Notes: generated by a model from the letters alone, not told the origin. A DNA stretch of 64,000 nt from Flaviflexus massiliensis (GCF_001375495.1 NZ_LN831057.1:434001-498000), one strand, 5' to 3'. Shown: positions 50,475-60,606, counted from the stretch's first letter. Made by a program: numbers and translations.

Positions 50475-51554
50475 ATGTCCGAAGCACCATTGGACCCGCG
50501 CGACGAAGTGGGAGTGGCACAAGCCGTCACGGAGGCGCAGGAGGCATTTGCCCAAGCCACCACTTTTGACGAACTTAAGGAGGCGCGCCTTGCACACAGC
50601 GGCGATCATGCCCCCATCACCCTCGCAAACCAGCAGATCCGCGGCCTCGACAAGGCCGACAAGCCCGTAGCCGGCAAGATCATGGGTCGGGCACGCAAGG
50701 CAATTCAAGAGGCGCTCGCGGCAGCTACCGAGAGGCTCGAGGCAGAGGCCGAGGCGCGGATTCTCGTTGAAGAAACCGTTGACGTCACGCTGCCCACTCG
50801 CCGTGCACCCCTCGGAGCTCGCCACCCGCTTACGGTGATTATGGAAGATATCTCTGATTTCTTTATCGCCATGGGATGGGACATCGCTGAAGGCCCGGAA
50901 GTCGAGCATGAATGGTTTAACTTCGATGCCCTCAACTTCGGCCCCGATCACCCGGCGCGCCAGATGCAGGACACGTTCTACATTGACGGTGTGGCAGCAG
51001 GCGGGCAGGTTGAACACCAGGATGGTCTCATCCTCCGCACCCACACGTCACCCGTGCAGGCACGCGAAATGCTTGATCGCGGCGTACCCCTGTACGTTGC
51101 GGTGCCCGGCAAGGTGTTCCGTACGGATGCTCTCGATGCGACCCACACCCCCGTTTTCCACCAGATTGAGGGACTCGCTGTCGACAAGGGCCTGACTATG
51201 GAGCACCTGAAGGGCATCCTCGACCATCTCGCCAAGCACCTGTTCGGCCCCGATGCGAAAGCACGACTGCGGCCCTCGTTCTTCCCGTTCACGGAACCCT
51301 CCGCCGAGCTTGATATCTGGTTCCCGCAGAAGAAGGGCGGCGCTGGCTGGATCGAGTGGGGCGGTTGCGGCATGGTGAACCCCAACGTCCTCCTGTCGGC
51401 AGGAATCGACCCGAACGAATACTCCGGTTTCGCATTCGGCATGGGTATTGAACGTGCCCTCATGCTCCGCCACGGTATTGCGGACATGCGCGACATCGTC
51501 GAGGGCGATATTCGTTTCTCGCAGCAATTCTCAACCACTGGAAGGAGCATCTAA
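50475..51554 (+). CDS. pheS: Phenylalanyl-tRNA synthetase alpha subunit
   Basis: PheS carries the catalytic site that charges tRNA-Phe, as an (alpha-beta)2 enzyme with PheT. The 359-residue protein has an N-terminal coiled-coil arm (about 1-95: [20 protein letters not shown] and on). The class II core follows: motif 1 around [19 protein letters not shown], motif 2 [16 protein letters not shown] and [20 protein letters not shown], motif 3 [21 protein letters not shown] 50475 follows AAAGG and gives the family length; an in-frame ATG at 50445 is possible. pheT starts 2 bases after the stop. Confidence 0.95.
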   Translation: MSEAPLDPRDEVGVAQAVTEAQEAFAQATTFDELKEARLAHSGDHAPITLANQQIRGLDKADKPVAGKIMGRARKAIQEALAAATERLEAEAEARILVEETVDVTLPTRRAPLGARHPLTVIMEDISDFFIAMGWDIAEGPEVEHEWFNFDALNFGPDHPARQMQDTFYIDGVAAGGQVEHQDGLILRTHTSPVQAREMLDRGVPLYVAVPGKVFRTDALDATHTPVFHQIEGLAVDKGLTMEHLKGILDHLAKHLFGPDAKARLRPSFFPFTEPSAELDIWFPQKKGGAGWIEWGGCGMVNPNVLLSAGIDPNEYSGFAFGMGIERALMLRHGIADMRDIVEGDIRFSQQFSTTGRSI

Positions 51555-51555
51555 C

Positions 51556-54117
51556 ATGCCACGTATTCCTCTTGACTGGCTCTCCGCCCACGTTGAAACC
51601 CCCGCCGATCTCACTGCCGATCAGCTCGCCCACGACCTCGTCAAGGTCGGGTTGGAAGAAGAAGAAATTCACCGAGGTGACGTGACCGGACCTATCGTGG
51701 TCGGCAAGGTCCTCACACTCGTGAAAGAAGAGCAGAAGAACGGCAAGCTCATCAACTACTGCCGAGTGGATGTGGGTAAGCACAACGACGCACCGGGCGA
51801 AGGTAAGGAGCCATCCGATCTGCCTTCCCGAGGGATCATTTGCGGTGCGCATAACTTCAAGGAAGGCGACTATGTTGTCGTCAGCCTGCCCGGCGCCATC
51901 CTGCCCGGTGACTTCCGCATTGCAGCCCGCAAGACCTACGGACACATTTCTGACGGCATGATCTGCTCCCGTGCAGAACTCGGTCTTGGCACCGACCACG
52001 AGGGCATTATCGTGCTCGCTGAAGCCGGTGACGAAGAAGCCATCTCCGAGATCCCCGCTCCCGGTGAGGACGTCCTTGGCTACCTCGGTCTCGGCAAGGA
52101 GACGCTTGAGATCAACGTGACTCCGGATCGCGGTTACTGCTTCTCCATGCGAGGCGTGGCGCGCGAGTACTCCCACTCGACCGGAGCAAAGTTTACGGAC
52201 CCGGGGCTACCCGAAAACCTTGCGTACCCGCTACCCGAGCCGCACGGGGACGTGACGGTACGAGTGAACGATGAGGCGCCGATCAACGGTGTTGTTGGGT
52301 GCGATCGTTTTGTCACCCGTATTGTCACGGGCATCGATCCCAATGCGAAGAGCCCGAAGTGGATGACCGACCGCCTGTTCGAGGCCGGTATGCGACCCAT
52401 TTCCCTGGCTGTCGATGTCACGAACTACGTCATGCTTGACCTGGGGCAGCCACTGCATGCCTACGATTTGGACAAGATGAGCCTCCCGATCGTTGTCCGC
52501 CGGGCACAGGAAGGGGAGAAGCTGACGACCCTCGACGATGTTGAACGCACCCTGCATGAGGAGGACCTCCTCATCACCGACATCGACGGCACCCGAATTC
52601 TTGGACTGGCCGGCGTCATGGGCGGGGAATCCACCGAGATTGGGGAAACTACGTGCAACGTTCTCATCGAGGCCGCTCATTTCGATTCGATTTCAATTGC
52701 ACGCACCGCACGTCGCCATCACCTGCCAACCGAAGCATCGAAGCGATTCGAGCGCGGCGTTGATACCCAGCTGGCTCCCGTTGCGGCCCAGCGCGTCGTC
52801 GACCTGCTCGTGGAGTACGGTGGCGGCACGGCCGGAGAAGATGTCTTCGATTTCAATGAAACCGCTCCCTACCCGGTTATCATCTTTGACCCGGCCGAGG
52901 TGACGAGACTGACGGGACTCAACCCGTCAAACGATGAAGTTGTGTCCCTACTTGAACAGATTGGGTGCGCCGTGGAAGGGGACTTCCCGCTCGAGGTGCA
53001 GCCCCCAACGTGGCGCCCCGACCTCGTCGGTCCCGCTCACCTGGTGGAAGAGATCGCTCGCCTCATTGGCTACGACGAAATTGCTACCCGCCTGCCAGCA
53101 GCTCCCGTCGGCCGTGGCCTGACGGCGCGTCAGCGTAGGCGTCGTGACATGATGAGGACCCTGGTGGAGATGGGGTGGACCGAAGTTCTGTCCTACCCGT
53201 TCGTGTCCTCCCAGGTCCACGACAAGCAGCTGATGGATGCGGATGATGAGCGGAGGGAGAGCCTCGCTCTGCACAACCCCCTCCAGGACGATGTCCCGCT
53301 CATGCGGACCTCGATCCTTGACTCTCTCCTGTCGACCGCCGCCCTGAATGTGGCACGTCAGAACACCGGTACCGCGGTTGTTGAGGCCGGGCTCGTTACC
53401 CATCCCTCCGGTATCATTCCCCAGGCCCCGCTCCCGGGTGCGGTCAAGCCCTCAAAGGAGCAACTCGATGGGCTCGCTGCGGCAACACCTTCCCAGCCGT
53501 ATCACGTCGCGGGCGTTGCCGTACCCCAGGTGCACGAGCCGGGAGCCGGCTTCGCCCCGGTCGAATGGGATTGGCGGGACGCTATCGAAGCTGTCCTATC
53601 CATGGCCCGCGTGCTCGGACTCGAGGTGACGGTCCATGCGGACCAGCGCGCCCCCTTCCATCCCGGACGTCTCGCCCGTATCCAAGCCGGCGATACCATC
53701 ATTGGCTACGCCGGTGAACTTGCTCCCGCAGTGTGCAAGAATTTTGATTTGCCCGCCCGCACGATTGCCTTCGAAGTCAATGCGGATCGCATTGACGAGG
53801 CCCGCGGTGACGAAGCGATCTCGGTACAACAGGTCAAAACCCATCCGGCTGCGAAGGAAGACATCGCACTTGTCGTGTCCGACTCCGTCACCTCTGGCGA
53901 AGTCGAGGCCGTGATTCGCGAGGCAGGCGGCGACATTCTTGAGAATGTTTTGCTGTTTGATGTCTACACCGGCTCCCAGCTTGATGAGGGGACGAAGTCG
54001 CTTGCCTACGCCCTCCAGTACCGCAGTGATCACACGTTGACGGCGGAGGAAACGGCTGCGGCCCGCGAGCGCATCGTCAAGGCCGCCGCGAAGGCAGTTG
54101 GGGCTACGCTCAGGTGA
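51556..54117 (+). CDS. pheT: Phenylalanyl-tRNA synthetase beta subunit
   Basis: The 853-residue protein starts MPRIPLDWLSAHVETPADLT. It shows the tRNA-binding OB domain (about 40-155, with ICGAHNFKEGDYVVVSLPGA and KTYGHISDGMICSRAELGLG), the B3/B4 editing domain (RFVTRIVTGI, LDLGQPLHAYDLDKM) and the B5 domain. The catalytic-like core and the C-terminal anticodon-binding FDX-ACB domain end with SLAYALQYRSDHTLTAEE. ATG 51556 follows GAAGGAG that lies in the pheS end. The stop overlaps the GTG start of the next gene. Confidence 0.96.
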   Translation: MPRIPLDWLSAHVETPADLTADQLAHDLVKVGLEEEEIHRGDVTGPIVVGKVLTLVKEEQKNGKLINYCRVDVGKHNDAPGEGKEPSDLPSRGIICGAHNFKEGDYVVVSLPGAILPGDFRIAARKTYGHISDGMICSRAELGLGTDHEGIIVLAEAGDEEAISEIPAPGEDVLGYLGLGKETLEINVTPDRGYCFSMRGVAREYSHSTGAKFTDPGLPENLAYPLPEPHGDVTVRVNDEAPINGVVGCDRFVTRIVTGIDPNAKSPKWMTDRLFEAGMRPISLAVDVTNYVMLDLGQPLHAYDLDKMSLPIVVRRAQEGEKLTTLDDVERTLHEEDLLITDIDGTRILGLAGVMGGESTEIGETTCNVLIEAAHFDSISIARTARRHHLPTEASKRFERGVDTQLAPVAAQRVVDLLVEYGGGTAGEDVFDFNETAPYPVIIFDPAEVTRLTGLNPSNDEVVSLLEQIGCAVEGDFPLEVQPPTWRPDLVGPAHLVEEIARLIGYDEIATRLPAAPVGRGLTARQRRRRDMMRTLVEMGWTEVLSYPFVSSQVHDKQLMDADDERRESLALHNPLQDDVPLMRTSILDSLLSTAALNVARQNTGTAVVEAGLVTHPSGIIPQAPLPGAVKPSKEQLDGLAAATPSQPYHVAGVAVPQVHEPGAGFAPVEWDWRDAIEAVLSMARVLGLEVTVHADQRAPFHPGRLARIQAGDTIIGYAGELAPAVCKNFDLPARTIAFEVNADRIDEARGDEAISVQQVKTHPAAKEDIALVVSDSVTSGEVEAVIREAGGDILENVLLFDVYTGSQLDEGTKSLAYALQYRSDHTLTAEETAAARERIVKAAAKAVGATLR

Positions 54118-54833
54118 AGCCCTTCCTCTTCCTCGTTGCTCGCCCCGGGGGTGTCGTAGCCGACAGCGAATTGGCGGATCTGCGCAATTTCGGGGGGCTC
54201 GGCGACGACGATCTCGTCTCGATTCGCCTCGAACAGCCGGTTCCCGTGCCGGATTTGGAGGACTTCTGTGCGGTCATCATTTCTGGTTCGCCCTACAACC
54301 TCATGTCGGCTCCGGAAGCGAAGCCACCCGCCCAGGTGAAAACCGAAGAAGTTCTCGCACGCGTGTGCGATGAGATTCTGGAGAAGGATTTCCCCACCCT
54401 GGGCCTGTGTTATGGGCTGCAGATGCTGACGTTGCGGGCCGGAGGATCTCTTACCAGGGACTATCCAGAGCGTATTTCAGCCCCCTATATCGAATTGACC
54501 GACGAAGGGAAGAGTGACCCGCTGCTGGAGGGAATGCCCGCAATCTTCCAGGCCTATTCCGGGCACGGCGAGTCCGTTGGTCAGGTCCCGGAAGGCGCCC
54601 GCATTCTCGCTTCGAGCGATCTCGTTCCCGTGCAGATGATGCGGATCGGACAGCACGTGTACGGCACACAATTTCATCCCGAAGTGTCGCGCGAGGGAAT
54701 CCAGATCCGGATCGATGCTTATGGTGGCGCCTATTTTGCTACTGATCAGCGCGAACAGGTCTTGGACGAGTGCCTCTCCGCTTACACTGACAACACGATT
54801 ATCAGTAGGTTCATCGACACGTATCGGAGCTAG
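54114..54833 (+). CDS. Class I glutamine amidotransferase (GuaA-like, stand-alone)
   Basis: The 239-residue protein is a stand-alone class I glutaminase domain: CAVIISGSPYNLMSAPEA, the nucleophile elbow TLGLCYGLQMLTLRAGGSL, and the His-Glu pair in GTQFHPEVSREG. It resembles the amidotransferase half of GMP synthase, but the C-terminal ATP pyrophosphatase is absent, so GMP synthesis is unlikely. Starts at GTG 54114 overlapping the pheT stop, and is followed 2 bases later by a GCS2-type ligase; the pair may work on the same gamma-glutamyl chemistry. Confidence 0.85.
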   Translation: MKPFLFLVARPGGVVADSELADLRNFGGLGDDDLVSIRLEQPVPVPDLEDFCAVIISGSPYNLMSAPEAKPPAQVKTEEVLARVCDEILEKDFPTLGLCYGLQMLTLRAGGSLTRDYPERISAPYIELTDEGKSDPLLEGMPAIFQAYSGHGESVGQVPEGARILASSDLVPVQMMRIGQHVYGTQFHPEVSREGIQIRIDAYGGAYFATDQREQVLDECLSAYTDNTIISRFIDTYRS

Positions 54834-54835
54834 CT

Positions 54836-55990
54836 ATGGACTTTTCTCGTTCCGCCCAATCCACCGTCGGGATCGAATGGGAGCTTCAGCTCATCGACCA
54901 GGACTCAAATGACCTGCGTCAAGCGGCTGGCTATGTCATGGAGCAGTTGGAAGGCCAAGAATTTATTCAGGCCGAAATGCTCATGAACACGATCGAGGTG
55001 ACCTCGGGCGTACACGAGACCATTGCTGGCTGCATTGACGACATCAGGATTGGTGCCGAGGCGGTCCGGAAGGTGACAGATCCGCTCCGGATCGATATTG
55101 CGACAGCAGGTTCCCATCCCTTCGCCAATCCGGCCTACCAGCGGGTGACGGACTCGGCCCGCTACGAAGAACTCGTCAACCGCACCCAGTACTGGGGGCG
55201 CCAAATGCTCCTCTTCGGCACCCACGTTCATGTCGGCATCAACAGGAGAGACAAAGTCCTGCCGATCCTGCGCGCCATGCTGACCCGCGGATTCCACATT
55301 CAGGCGCTCTCCTCATCCTCCCCCTACTGGGCTGGTGAACATACGAAGTACGCCTCGAACCGGGCCATGGTCTTCCAGCAGCTCCCCACAGCTGGTACGC
55401 CCCGCCAGTTCGAAGAATGGCACGAGCTTGAGCAGTTCACAACGGATCTTCAAAAGACCGGTGTCATCCAGGACTTTAACGAGGTGAGGTGGGATATTCG
55501 CCCGTCGCCGGGATGGGGGACATTGGAAACCCGGGTGTGCGATGCAAACACGAACGTTCATGAGCTGCAGGCCATCGCCGCACTCATCCACTGCCTCGTC
55601 GACTACTATTCGACCGAACTCGACGAGGGCCGGGAGCTTCCCACCATCCCTGAATGGTATGTCAACGAAAACAAGTGGCGGTCCTCGAGATACGGAATGG
55701 ATGCGGTCCTCATCGTCGACCGTGAGGGCAATCAGGAACCCGTCACGGATACGGTTAATCGCATGCTCCGCAATCTTGAGCCAACCGCCGCGAAGCTCGG
55801 CTGTCTTGACGAACTCTCCGGCATCTACGACATCCTCGAACTCGGTGCCGCCTACCAGCGGTTTATTGAGGTCGCGAACAGAAATGAAGGCTCGCTCGAT
55901 GCCGTTGTTGAGCACATGAGGAGCGAAATGAGGGAAGACAAGCCCCTCCCACCAGCATTCACCGCACCCCACAGAAAGGGACCCCGTTGA
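54836..55990 (+). CDS. Glutamate-cysteine ligase family 2 protein (YbdK-like)
   Basis: GCS2/YbdK enzymes are ATP-dependent carboxylate-amine ligases; some make gamma-glutamyl-cysteine. The 384-residue protein begins STVGIEWELQLIDQDSNDLR (ATP/metal Glu pair) and has FIQAEMLMNTIEVTSGVHE, LFGTHVHVGINRRDKVLP, DIRPSPGWGTLETRVCDANT and NENKWRSSRYGMDAVLI, all GCS2 landmarks. It could supply gamma-Glu-Cys for glutathione-like or ergothioneine pathways, or act on another amine. It overlaps the SDR gene by 4 bases. Confidence 0.85.
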   Translation: MDFSRSAQSTVGIEWELQLIDQDSNDLRQAAGYVMEQLEGQEFIQAEMLMNTIEVTSGVHETIAGCIDDIRIGAEAVRKVTDPLRIDIATAGSHPFANPAYQRVTDSARYEELVNRTQYWGRQMLLFGTHVHVGINRRDKVLPILRAMLTRGFHIQALSSSSPYWAGEHTKYASNRAMVFQQLPTAGTPRQFEEWHELEQFTTDLQKTGVIQDFNEVRWDIRPSPGWGTLETRVCDANTNVHELQAIAALIHCLVDYYSTELDEGRELPTIPEWYVNENKWRSSRYGMDAVLIVDREGNQEPVTDTVNRMLRNLEPTAAKLGCLDELSGIYDILELGAAYQRFIEVANRNEGSLDAVVEHMRSEMREDKPLPPAFTAPHRKGPR

Positions 55991-56745
55991 GAATTCTCGT
56001 CACCGGCGCATCGCGCGGCATCGGAGCACACATTGCTACCGCTCTTGCAGAACCGGGCCGCACACTCCACCTTCAAGCCCGAACCACAGAAGCACTGAAC
56101 AATACGGCCAGAGCCTGTGAAAAGGCCGGTGCCACCGTCATGACCCACGCTGACGAACTGACAATCGAGGGTGCAACAGCCCTGGCCGAGGCGGTGGGGC
56201 AGCTGGACATGATTGTTAATAATGCTGGGGTGGCCGGGACGGAAAGCCTGCCGTGGGAAACGTCGACTGACGATTTCGTTGAGACGATGACAACGAACGT
56301 CTTTGCCCCGTTCATTCTGAACTCGGCAGCGGCACGAGGAATGCTCGGCAGGGGCGGATACATTGTCGACCTGTCGTCCGGTGCGGCCGTGACCGACAGG
56401 GCGGACTCGGTTGACTACTGGGTGTCGAAAACCGCTCTCATGAGGCTTGGCGGCTCATTCCACCTCGCAGGTCAGGAACACGGAATCAAGGTCTTCGAAG
56501 TGGCACCCGGCGTTGTGAAGACCGATATGACCCTCAGCATGTCGATGCATGACGGCCGGACCGAGTGGACGGAACCATCCGAGATCGCCGGCATTGTTTC
56601 CGCGATCTCCCGCGGCGAGCTCGATGCACTTGCAGGCACCCACATTCGTGCCGGAGTCGATCAGCTGTCCGAGCTCAAAGAGCGGGCTCGTCAGGGTGTT
56701 GGCCCCAATGCGCGCAAGCTTCGGCTAACCGGCTGGGATGAATAG
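55987..56745 (+). CDS. Short-chain dehydrogenase/reductase
   Basis: The 252-residue protein has the classical SDR motifs: ILVTGASRGIGAHIATALAE for cofactor binding, LDMIVNNAGVAGTESLPWE, IVDLSSGAAVTDRADSVDYW with the catalytic Ser, and Tyr/Lys in DYWVSKTALMRLGG, followed by VAPGVVKTDMT. Cofactor preference and substrate are not evident. TTG 55987 overlaps the stop of the GCS2 gene (TTGA), so the three genes 54114-56745 form one coupled unit. Confidence 0.85.
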   Translation: MRILVTGASRGIGAHIATALAEPGRTLHLQARTTEALNNTARACEKAGATVMTHADELTIEGATALAEAVGQLDMIVNNAGVAGTESLPWETSTDDFVETMTTNVFAPFILNSAAARGMLGRGGYIVDLSSGAAVTDRADSVDYWVSKTALMRLGGSFHLAGQEHGIKVFEVAPGVVKTDMTLSMSMHDGRTEWTEPSEIAGIVSAISRGELDALAGTHIRAGVDQLSELKERARQGVGPNARKLRLTGWDE

Positions 56746-56835
56746 CTCAGGCCGGCTGGGATAAGGAGCACAGGAAGCCAGGCTCATCTTCACTGCCCAC
56801 CTGGAATTGTGGGACACGGAAGCATATAGAGATAC

Positions 56836-56870
56836 GAGGAGGGGGTGCAAGCTGGTTGCACCCCCTCCTC
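56836..56870. terminator. Bidirectional terminator between SDR and CNNM genes
   Basis: GAGGAGGGGGTGCAA (56836-56850) pairs perfectly with TTGCACCCCCTCCTC (56856-56870), a 15-bp stem with a GCTGG loop, between convergent genes. TTCGTTCTATTT follows on the plus strand. Confidence 0.85.
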
Positions 56871-56898
56871 TTCGTTCTATTTAAGGCTTCCGAATGAA

Positions 56899-58290
56899 TT
56901 ACTCGGTCTTGTCCTTGGCAGAGTTTTTCGCGGTTACGTCATTGCCATCGTCATTTGTTTCGACCTGGACCGTGGTCTTGCGCAGCTGAATCGCGGTGAT
57001 GCGATTGGCTTCGACTGTGGCGACCTCAAGCTCGTAGCGGATCGTCACAGAATCGTCTTCCTGGTCGGCCGTCAGATTGTGGTCGATTGGTACGACGTCA
57101 CCGGGTTCAGCGAGGCGGCCCATGAGGGACAGCATCCAGCCAGCAATCGTTTCGTAGGGTCCTTCGGGAAGGGCGATACCGGTACGGTCGTAGAAGTCTT
57201 CAAGGGATGTTTGACCATCAAACATCTTCGACTCGTGGAGCTTCATTTCCTCGCGGTACAGCTCCGTGTCGTACTCGTCCCAGATTTCGCCCACGAGTTC
57301 CTCGATGAGATCCTCCAAGGTCACGAGGCCATCGGTGCCACCGTATTCGTCGATGACGACTGCGATGTGGTGGCCGGTCGACCGCATGTTGTTCATGACC
57401 GGCATGAGAGTTCCGGTTCCGGGCACCATGAGAATGTCACGGATAATGGTTTTGATCGAGGCGTCGGCTGTGAGCTTGTAGCGTGCCTCGTACAGGTCCC
57501 GAATGTGAACGAAGCCGATGACATCATCGATTTCTTCCCGGTAGACGGGGTAGCGGGAGTACGGGTGTTCGCCAACCGTTGTGATCGCTTCACCAAGCGT
57601 TGCATCCTCGGGGATTGCGATGACGTCACGGCGGTGCCTCATGACCTCACGCAGTAGCGTGTTGGAGGCTTGGAAGACATCTTCAACCATGTCGCGTTCC
57701 GCCACGTCGAAGCCTTCGTGTGACACCACAATGTCCCGCACCTCCTCATCCGACATTGCACTCCCGTTGTCATCGGGGTTGATACCAATGAGGCGGAGAA
57801 TCGCTGTGGAGGAGACGTTGACGATCCAAATAACCGGCTTGAGAAGCACGGCGAACTTCGAGAGCGAGGGACCGAGAAGCTTGGAGACTTGTTCGTTCCT
57901 TGCGAGTGCGATTCGTTTCGGAACAAGTTCACCGAGAACGAGGGACAGGTAGGAGACGATGAGAGTCATCGTCACGAGTGCAACCGGGCCAGCCGCACCT
58001 TCCGAAAGGCCCCAGCCAACGAGCACGGGTTCCAATTGGGGTGCGATGGTTGATGCTCCGAAAGCGGAGGAGAAGAATCCAGCGAATGTGACGCCGATCT
58101 GGACGGCAGAAAGGAATGTACCCGAGTCACGGGCCAGGATCGCTACGCGCTTACCTGATTTCGATTCCTTCTCCATGCGCCGCAACTGGCTCTCACGGAG
58201 CGACACCAGGGCCATTTCTGATGCGGCAAAAATGCCGCCGATAATAACGAAGACGAACACCATGATGATGTTCACTGCGAGGCTGTTCAT
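56899..58290 (-). CDS. CNNM/CorC family membrane protein (DUF21-CBS-CorC_HlyC)
   Basis: The 463-residue protein has an N-terminal CNNM (DUF21) membrane domain with about three to four helices ([40 protein letters not shown]). A CBS pair follows (about 205-335; [40 protein letters not shown]), then a CorC_HlyC transporter-associated domain (about 350-435) and an acidic tail. These proteins are annotated hemolysin-like but are now linked to magnesium or cobalt efflux. Single gene, convergent with the SDR unit. Confidence 0.93.
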   Translation of the reverse strand: MNSLAVNIIMVFVFVIIGGIFAASEMALVSLRESQLRRMEKESKSGKRVAILARDSGTFLSAVQIGVTFAGFFSSAFGASTIAPQLEPVLVGWGLSEGAAGPVALVTMTLIVSYLSLVLGELVPKRIALARNEQVSKLLGPSLSKFAVLLKPVIWIVNVSSTAILRLIGINPDDNGSAMSDEEVRDIVVSHEGFDVAERDMVEDVFQASNTLLREVMRHRRDVIAIPEDATLGEAITTVGEHPYSRYPVYREEIDDVIGFVHIRDLYEARYKLTADASIKTIIRDILMVPGTGTLMPVMNNMRSTGHHIAVVIDEYGGTDGLVTLEDLIEELVGEIWDEYDTELYREEMKLHESKMFDGQTSLEDFYDRTGIALPEGPYETIAGWMLSLMGRLAEPGDVVPIDHNLTADQEDDSVTIRYELEVATVEANRITAIQLRKTTVQVETNDDGNDVTAKNSAKDKTE

Positions 58291-58786
58291 GATCCGACCA
58301 CCCCACCATTCTTAGCGGCCACGTGGCCAGGTAAGGCGGTCATAATACTGTCAGGGTCTGATTGAGCGGTTTTGTCCACAGCAACATAGTAAAGCAAGCA
58401 GTGCAAGGACCAATATCAACCGTGCCGTAATTCATGAGAAAAACCCAGGCCGTGAATGAGGTTGACGTAGCCGGAACGGTATCCAGCAAAGTCGCAGGTA
58501 ACACGCCCATGTGACCAGACCCAAGACGCTTACTTTTCATTTGAGGCTTCGTCCCGCCATTTTCTCCATGTTCTTGAGACCATGGGATGCACGTAGGCGC
58601 CTCGCTGGAGTCACCCCTTCGTGCATGAATGAATGCACGAAGGGCTCTTGCACGTCATTTCTCATGGCGAACAAGGTTCGGTCAACCGGAAACCCGCAGC
58701 GTCGACCATTCGACTCTCGATCAGGGCATTCCAAGGCGTCATGATCGAGAGTCGATTTGTGTGGATCATAGGGACTAGGAAGGTGC
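58291..58786. other. Gap with two large hairpins, no supported gene
   Basis: About 500 bases. CCCTTCGTGCAT (58615-58626) pairs with ATGCACGAAGGG (58633-58644) around a 6-base loop. CGACTCTCGATCA (58711-58723) pairs with TGATCGAGAGTCG (58742-58754) around an 18-base loop, 32 bases past the stop of the minus-strand quinone oxidoreductase and probably its terminator. Short frames on both strands have no binding sites or recognisable products. The part next to 58290 must hold the CNNM promoter. Confidence 0.45.
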
Positions 58787-59740
58787 TTAGTGGATCTTGA
58801 TCAGAGTCTTTCCAATCGACTTTCCGGATTCGATGTGAGCGTGAGCCTTGCTCGCGTATTGTGCATCGAATACCTTGCCGATGAGGATGTCGAGATGTCC
58901 GGCGGCGGTTCGTTCCGTCACCTCATTCCAACGCCATTCCTGTTCCTGACCGAGGTAGTTCGCAAGCGTGGGCCGGGTGATGTAGAGGCTACCGAGGGCA
59001 TTGAGCCTTTGCAGGTCGAAGGGTGGGACCTGGCCTGAGGCTCCACCGAAAAGACACATGAGGCCCCGTGGTCTCAGGCAGGTGATCGTGTGATCGAAAG
59101 ACGCCTTGCCCACTCCGTCGTACACGACGTCAAGCAGTCCGACTCGATCTGTCACTTGCTGTTTTATCGTGGCCCAGTCCGAGACAACGATTGAATGAGT
59201 GGTGTCGGTGAAGGCAAGCTTTTCTTCTGTACTGACAGTTCCAACGGAGATCGCACCCTGTGCGGAAGCAAGCTGACCGGCGATGCGGCCCACGCCGCCT
59301 GCAGCACCGGTGATGAGAATCTTTGTCCCTCGATCGACCGGGTAGGCGGAACGAATGAGATAGTGCGCGGTCATGCCCTGCAAGGGGAGTGCCGCTGCCG
59401 TATCCATCCGAATTGAATCGGGAACGTAGAGTGCCGCCGAGGCGGGGATTACGATCTTCTGGGCGTAGGACCCCATCTGGTTCGTCCACGCAACACGGGT
59501 GCCATCCCACCAGCCCTCAACATCTTCACCGCGGCCGATCACTCGGCCCGAGCCTTCCTGTCCGGGAATGAACGGCGTCTCTATCGTGTAAACGCCGGAT
59601 CGCTGGTAGGTGTCGATAAAGTTCAATCCTGCGTACTCGACTTCGACTAGGAGCTCGCCCGGTCCGGGAACCGGATCGGGCACGTCCACCCACTCCAAGA
59701 CTTCGGGACCGCCGGTCGTAGAAACACGTATTGCCTTCAT
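58787..59740 (-). CDS. NADPH:quinone oxidoreductase family protein
   Basis: Zinc-free MDR reductases of the Qor type reduce quinones or other activated carbonyls with NADPH. The 317-residue protein begins MKAIRVSTTGGPEVLEWVDV and has LVEVEYAGLNFIDTYQRSG, FIPGQEGSGRVIGRG, the signature AALPLQGMTAHYLI, and the cofactor loop ILITGAAGGVGRIAGQLA. It ends with GKSIGKTLIKIH. ATG 59740 is used since GGAGG lies 6 bases before it; an ATG 21 bases earlier has none. Confidence 0.9.
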   Translation of the reverse strand: MKAIRVSTTGGPEVLEWVDVPDPVPGPGELLVEVEYAGLNFIDTYQRSGVYTIETPFIPGQEGSGRVIGRGEDVEGWWDGTRVAWTNQMGSYAQKIVIPASAALYVPDSIRMDTAAALPLQGMTAHYLIRSAYPVDRGTKILITGAAGGVGRIAGQLASAQGAISVGTVSTEEKLAFTDTTHSIVVSDWATIKQQVTDRVGLLDVVYDGVGKASFDHTITCLRPRGLMCLFGGASGQVPPFDLQRLNALGSLYITRPTLANYLGQEQEWRWNEVTERTAAGHLDILIGKVFDAQYASKAHAHIESGKSIGKTLIKIH

Positions 59741-59806
59741 GATCGTCCTCCTTGGCGCCACTTAGTTCCTAGACTAGATCGAAAGCAGACATAAGGGGAG
59801 AGAAAA

Positions 59807-60262
59807 ATGGTAACACCGGGCAGGCTCTACATCGATCGTCAGCATCCGCTCGCATATCGGTCGGCACTTGAGTTCGCGGACACGGTTAAGCAAATTGCGG
59901 AAGAGGCGGGCCTGGGAAGGGATCTCGTTGAACTGATCAACGTCCGGTGCTCCCAAATTAACAAGTGCCCCAGCTGCCTGAAAGCCCATGTTCCCCAACT
60001 CGTGCGGTCGGGGATGGACGCGGTCAAGATTGCCGTGATTCCGGCGTGGCGGAATGCGCCCATCTTCACCGCCGAGGAACGAGCGGTGCTGGAAATGGCC
60101 GAGCTAGCCACCGAACTTCCGCAAGCGCGGGATGCTGATGTACGCTATGACGAAATCGCATCCGTCCTCACCCCCGAACAGCTTTCTGCAGCCGCCTGGA
60201 TCGCCATCGCCATCAACGCCTTCAATCGCATCTCGATCCTCTCCGGACACCCGGTCAAATAG
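59807..60262 (+). CDS. AhpD-like/carboxymuconolactone decarboxylase family protein
   Basis: The 151-residue helical protein has the AhpD-type redox motif QINKCPSCLKAH (CxxCxxxH), found in alkylhydroperoxidase AhpD and related CMD-fold proteins. Around it are LVELINVRCSQ and NAPIFTAEERAVLEMAELAT. Likely a thiol-dependent peroxidase or reductase of small molecules. AGGGGAG precedes ATG 59807. It is divergent from the quinone oxidoreductase gene, and the 66 bases between them must hold both promoters, so the two may respond to the same redox stress. Confidence 0.85.
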   Translation: MVTPGRLYIDRQHPLAYRSALEFADTVKQIAEEAGLGRDLVELINVRCSQINKCPSCLKAHVPQLVRSGMDAVKIAVIPAWRNAPIFTAEERAVLEMAELATELPQARDADVRYDEIASVLTPEQLSAAAWIAIAINAFNRISILSGHPVK

Positions 60263-60568
60263 AACTGCGGAACCGGGGGAGAGGCGGACCTACCTGCTTG
60301 AAGACATGCAGTCACCTTGAAGCCAGGCAACCACCCGGCATAGCGCCGAACTTTTCCCTGCAAGGTTCGGTACTGGACTGTCCATTGCCTAGACTCATCC
60401 GTTGACCTACGCGGAAGCTGACCGGAACCGATTCGGGTGAGTTGCGCGACACATGCCCGGGTATACGGAAAAATTCGATTGCACGCTCCCTTCCCTTTGC
60501 ACCCAGTTTGTGCCTTGTTAACCGGGATAATGTGAGATTATTTCGTGGCACTCCACGGAGCCCCCTAC
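60263..60568. other. Gap before argC
   Basis: About 300 bases without a supported gene. The argC frame is open from 60442, but the family start and the promoter boxes at 60569-60596 argue against coding there. Confidence 0.4.
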
Positions 60569-60606
60569 TTGAAATTAATACGGACAAACGTATACTTATA
60601 CGCATG
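60569..60606 (+). promoter_or_regulatory. Leaderless argC promoter with an overlapping palindrome
   Basis: TTGAAA (60569-60574) and TATACT (60591-60596) lie 16 bases apart, and argC ATG 60604 starts 7 bases after the -10 box, so the arg message is probably leaderless. CGTATA-CT-TATACG (60589-60602) is a perfect 6-2-6 palindrome covering the -10 box and start point, a natural site for a repressor such as ArgR. The match to a classical ARG box is only partial. Confidence 0.6.
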
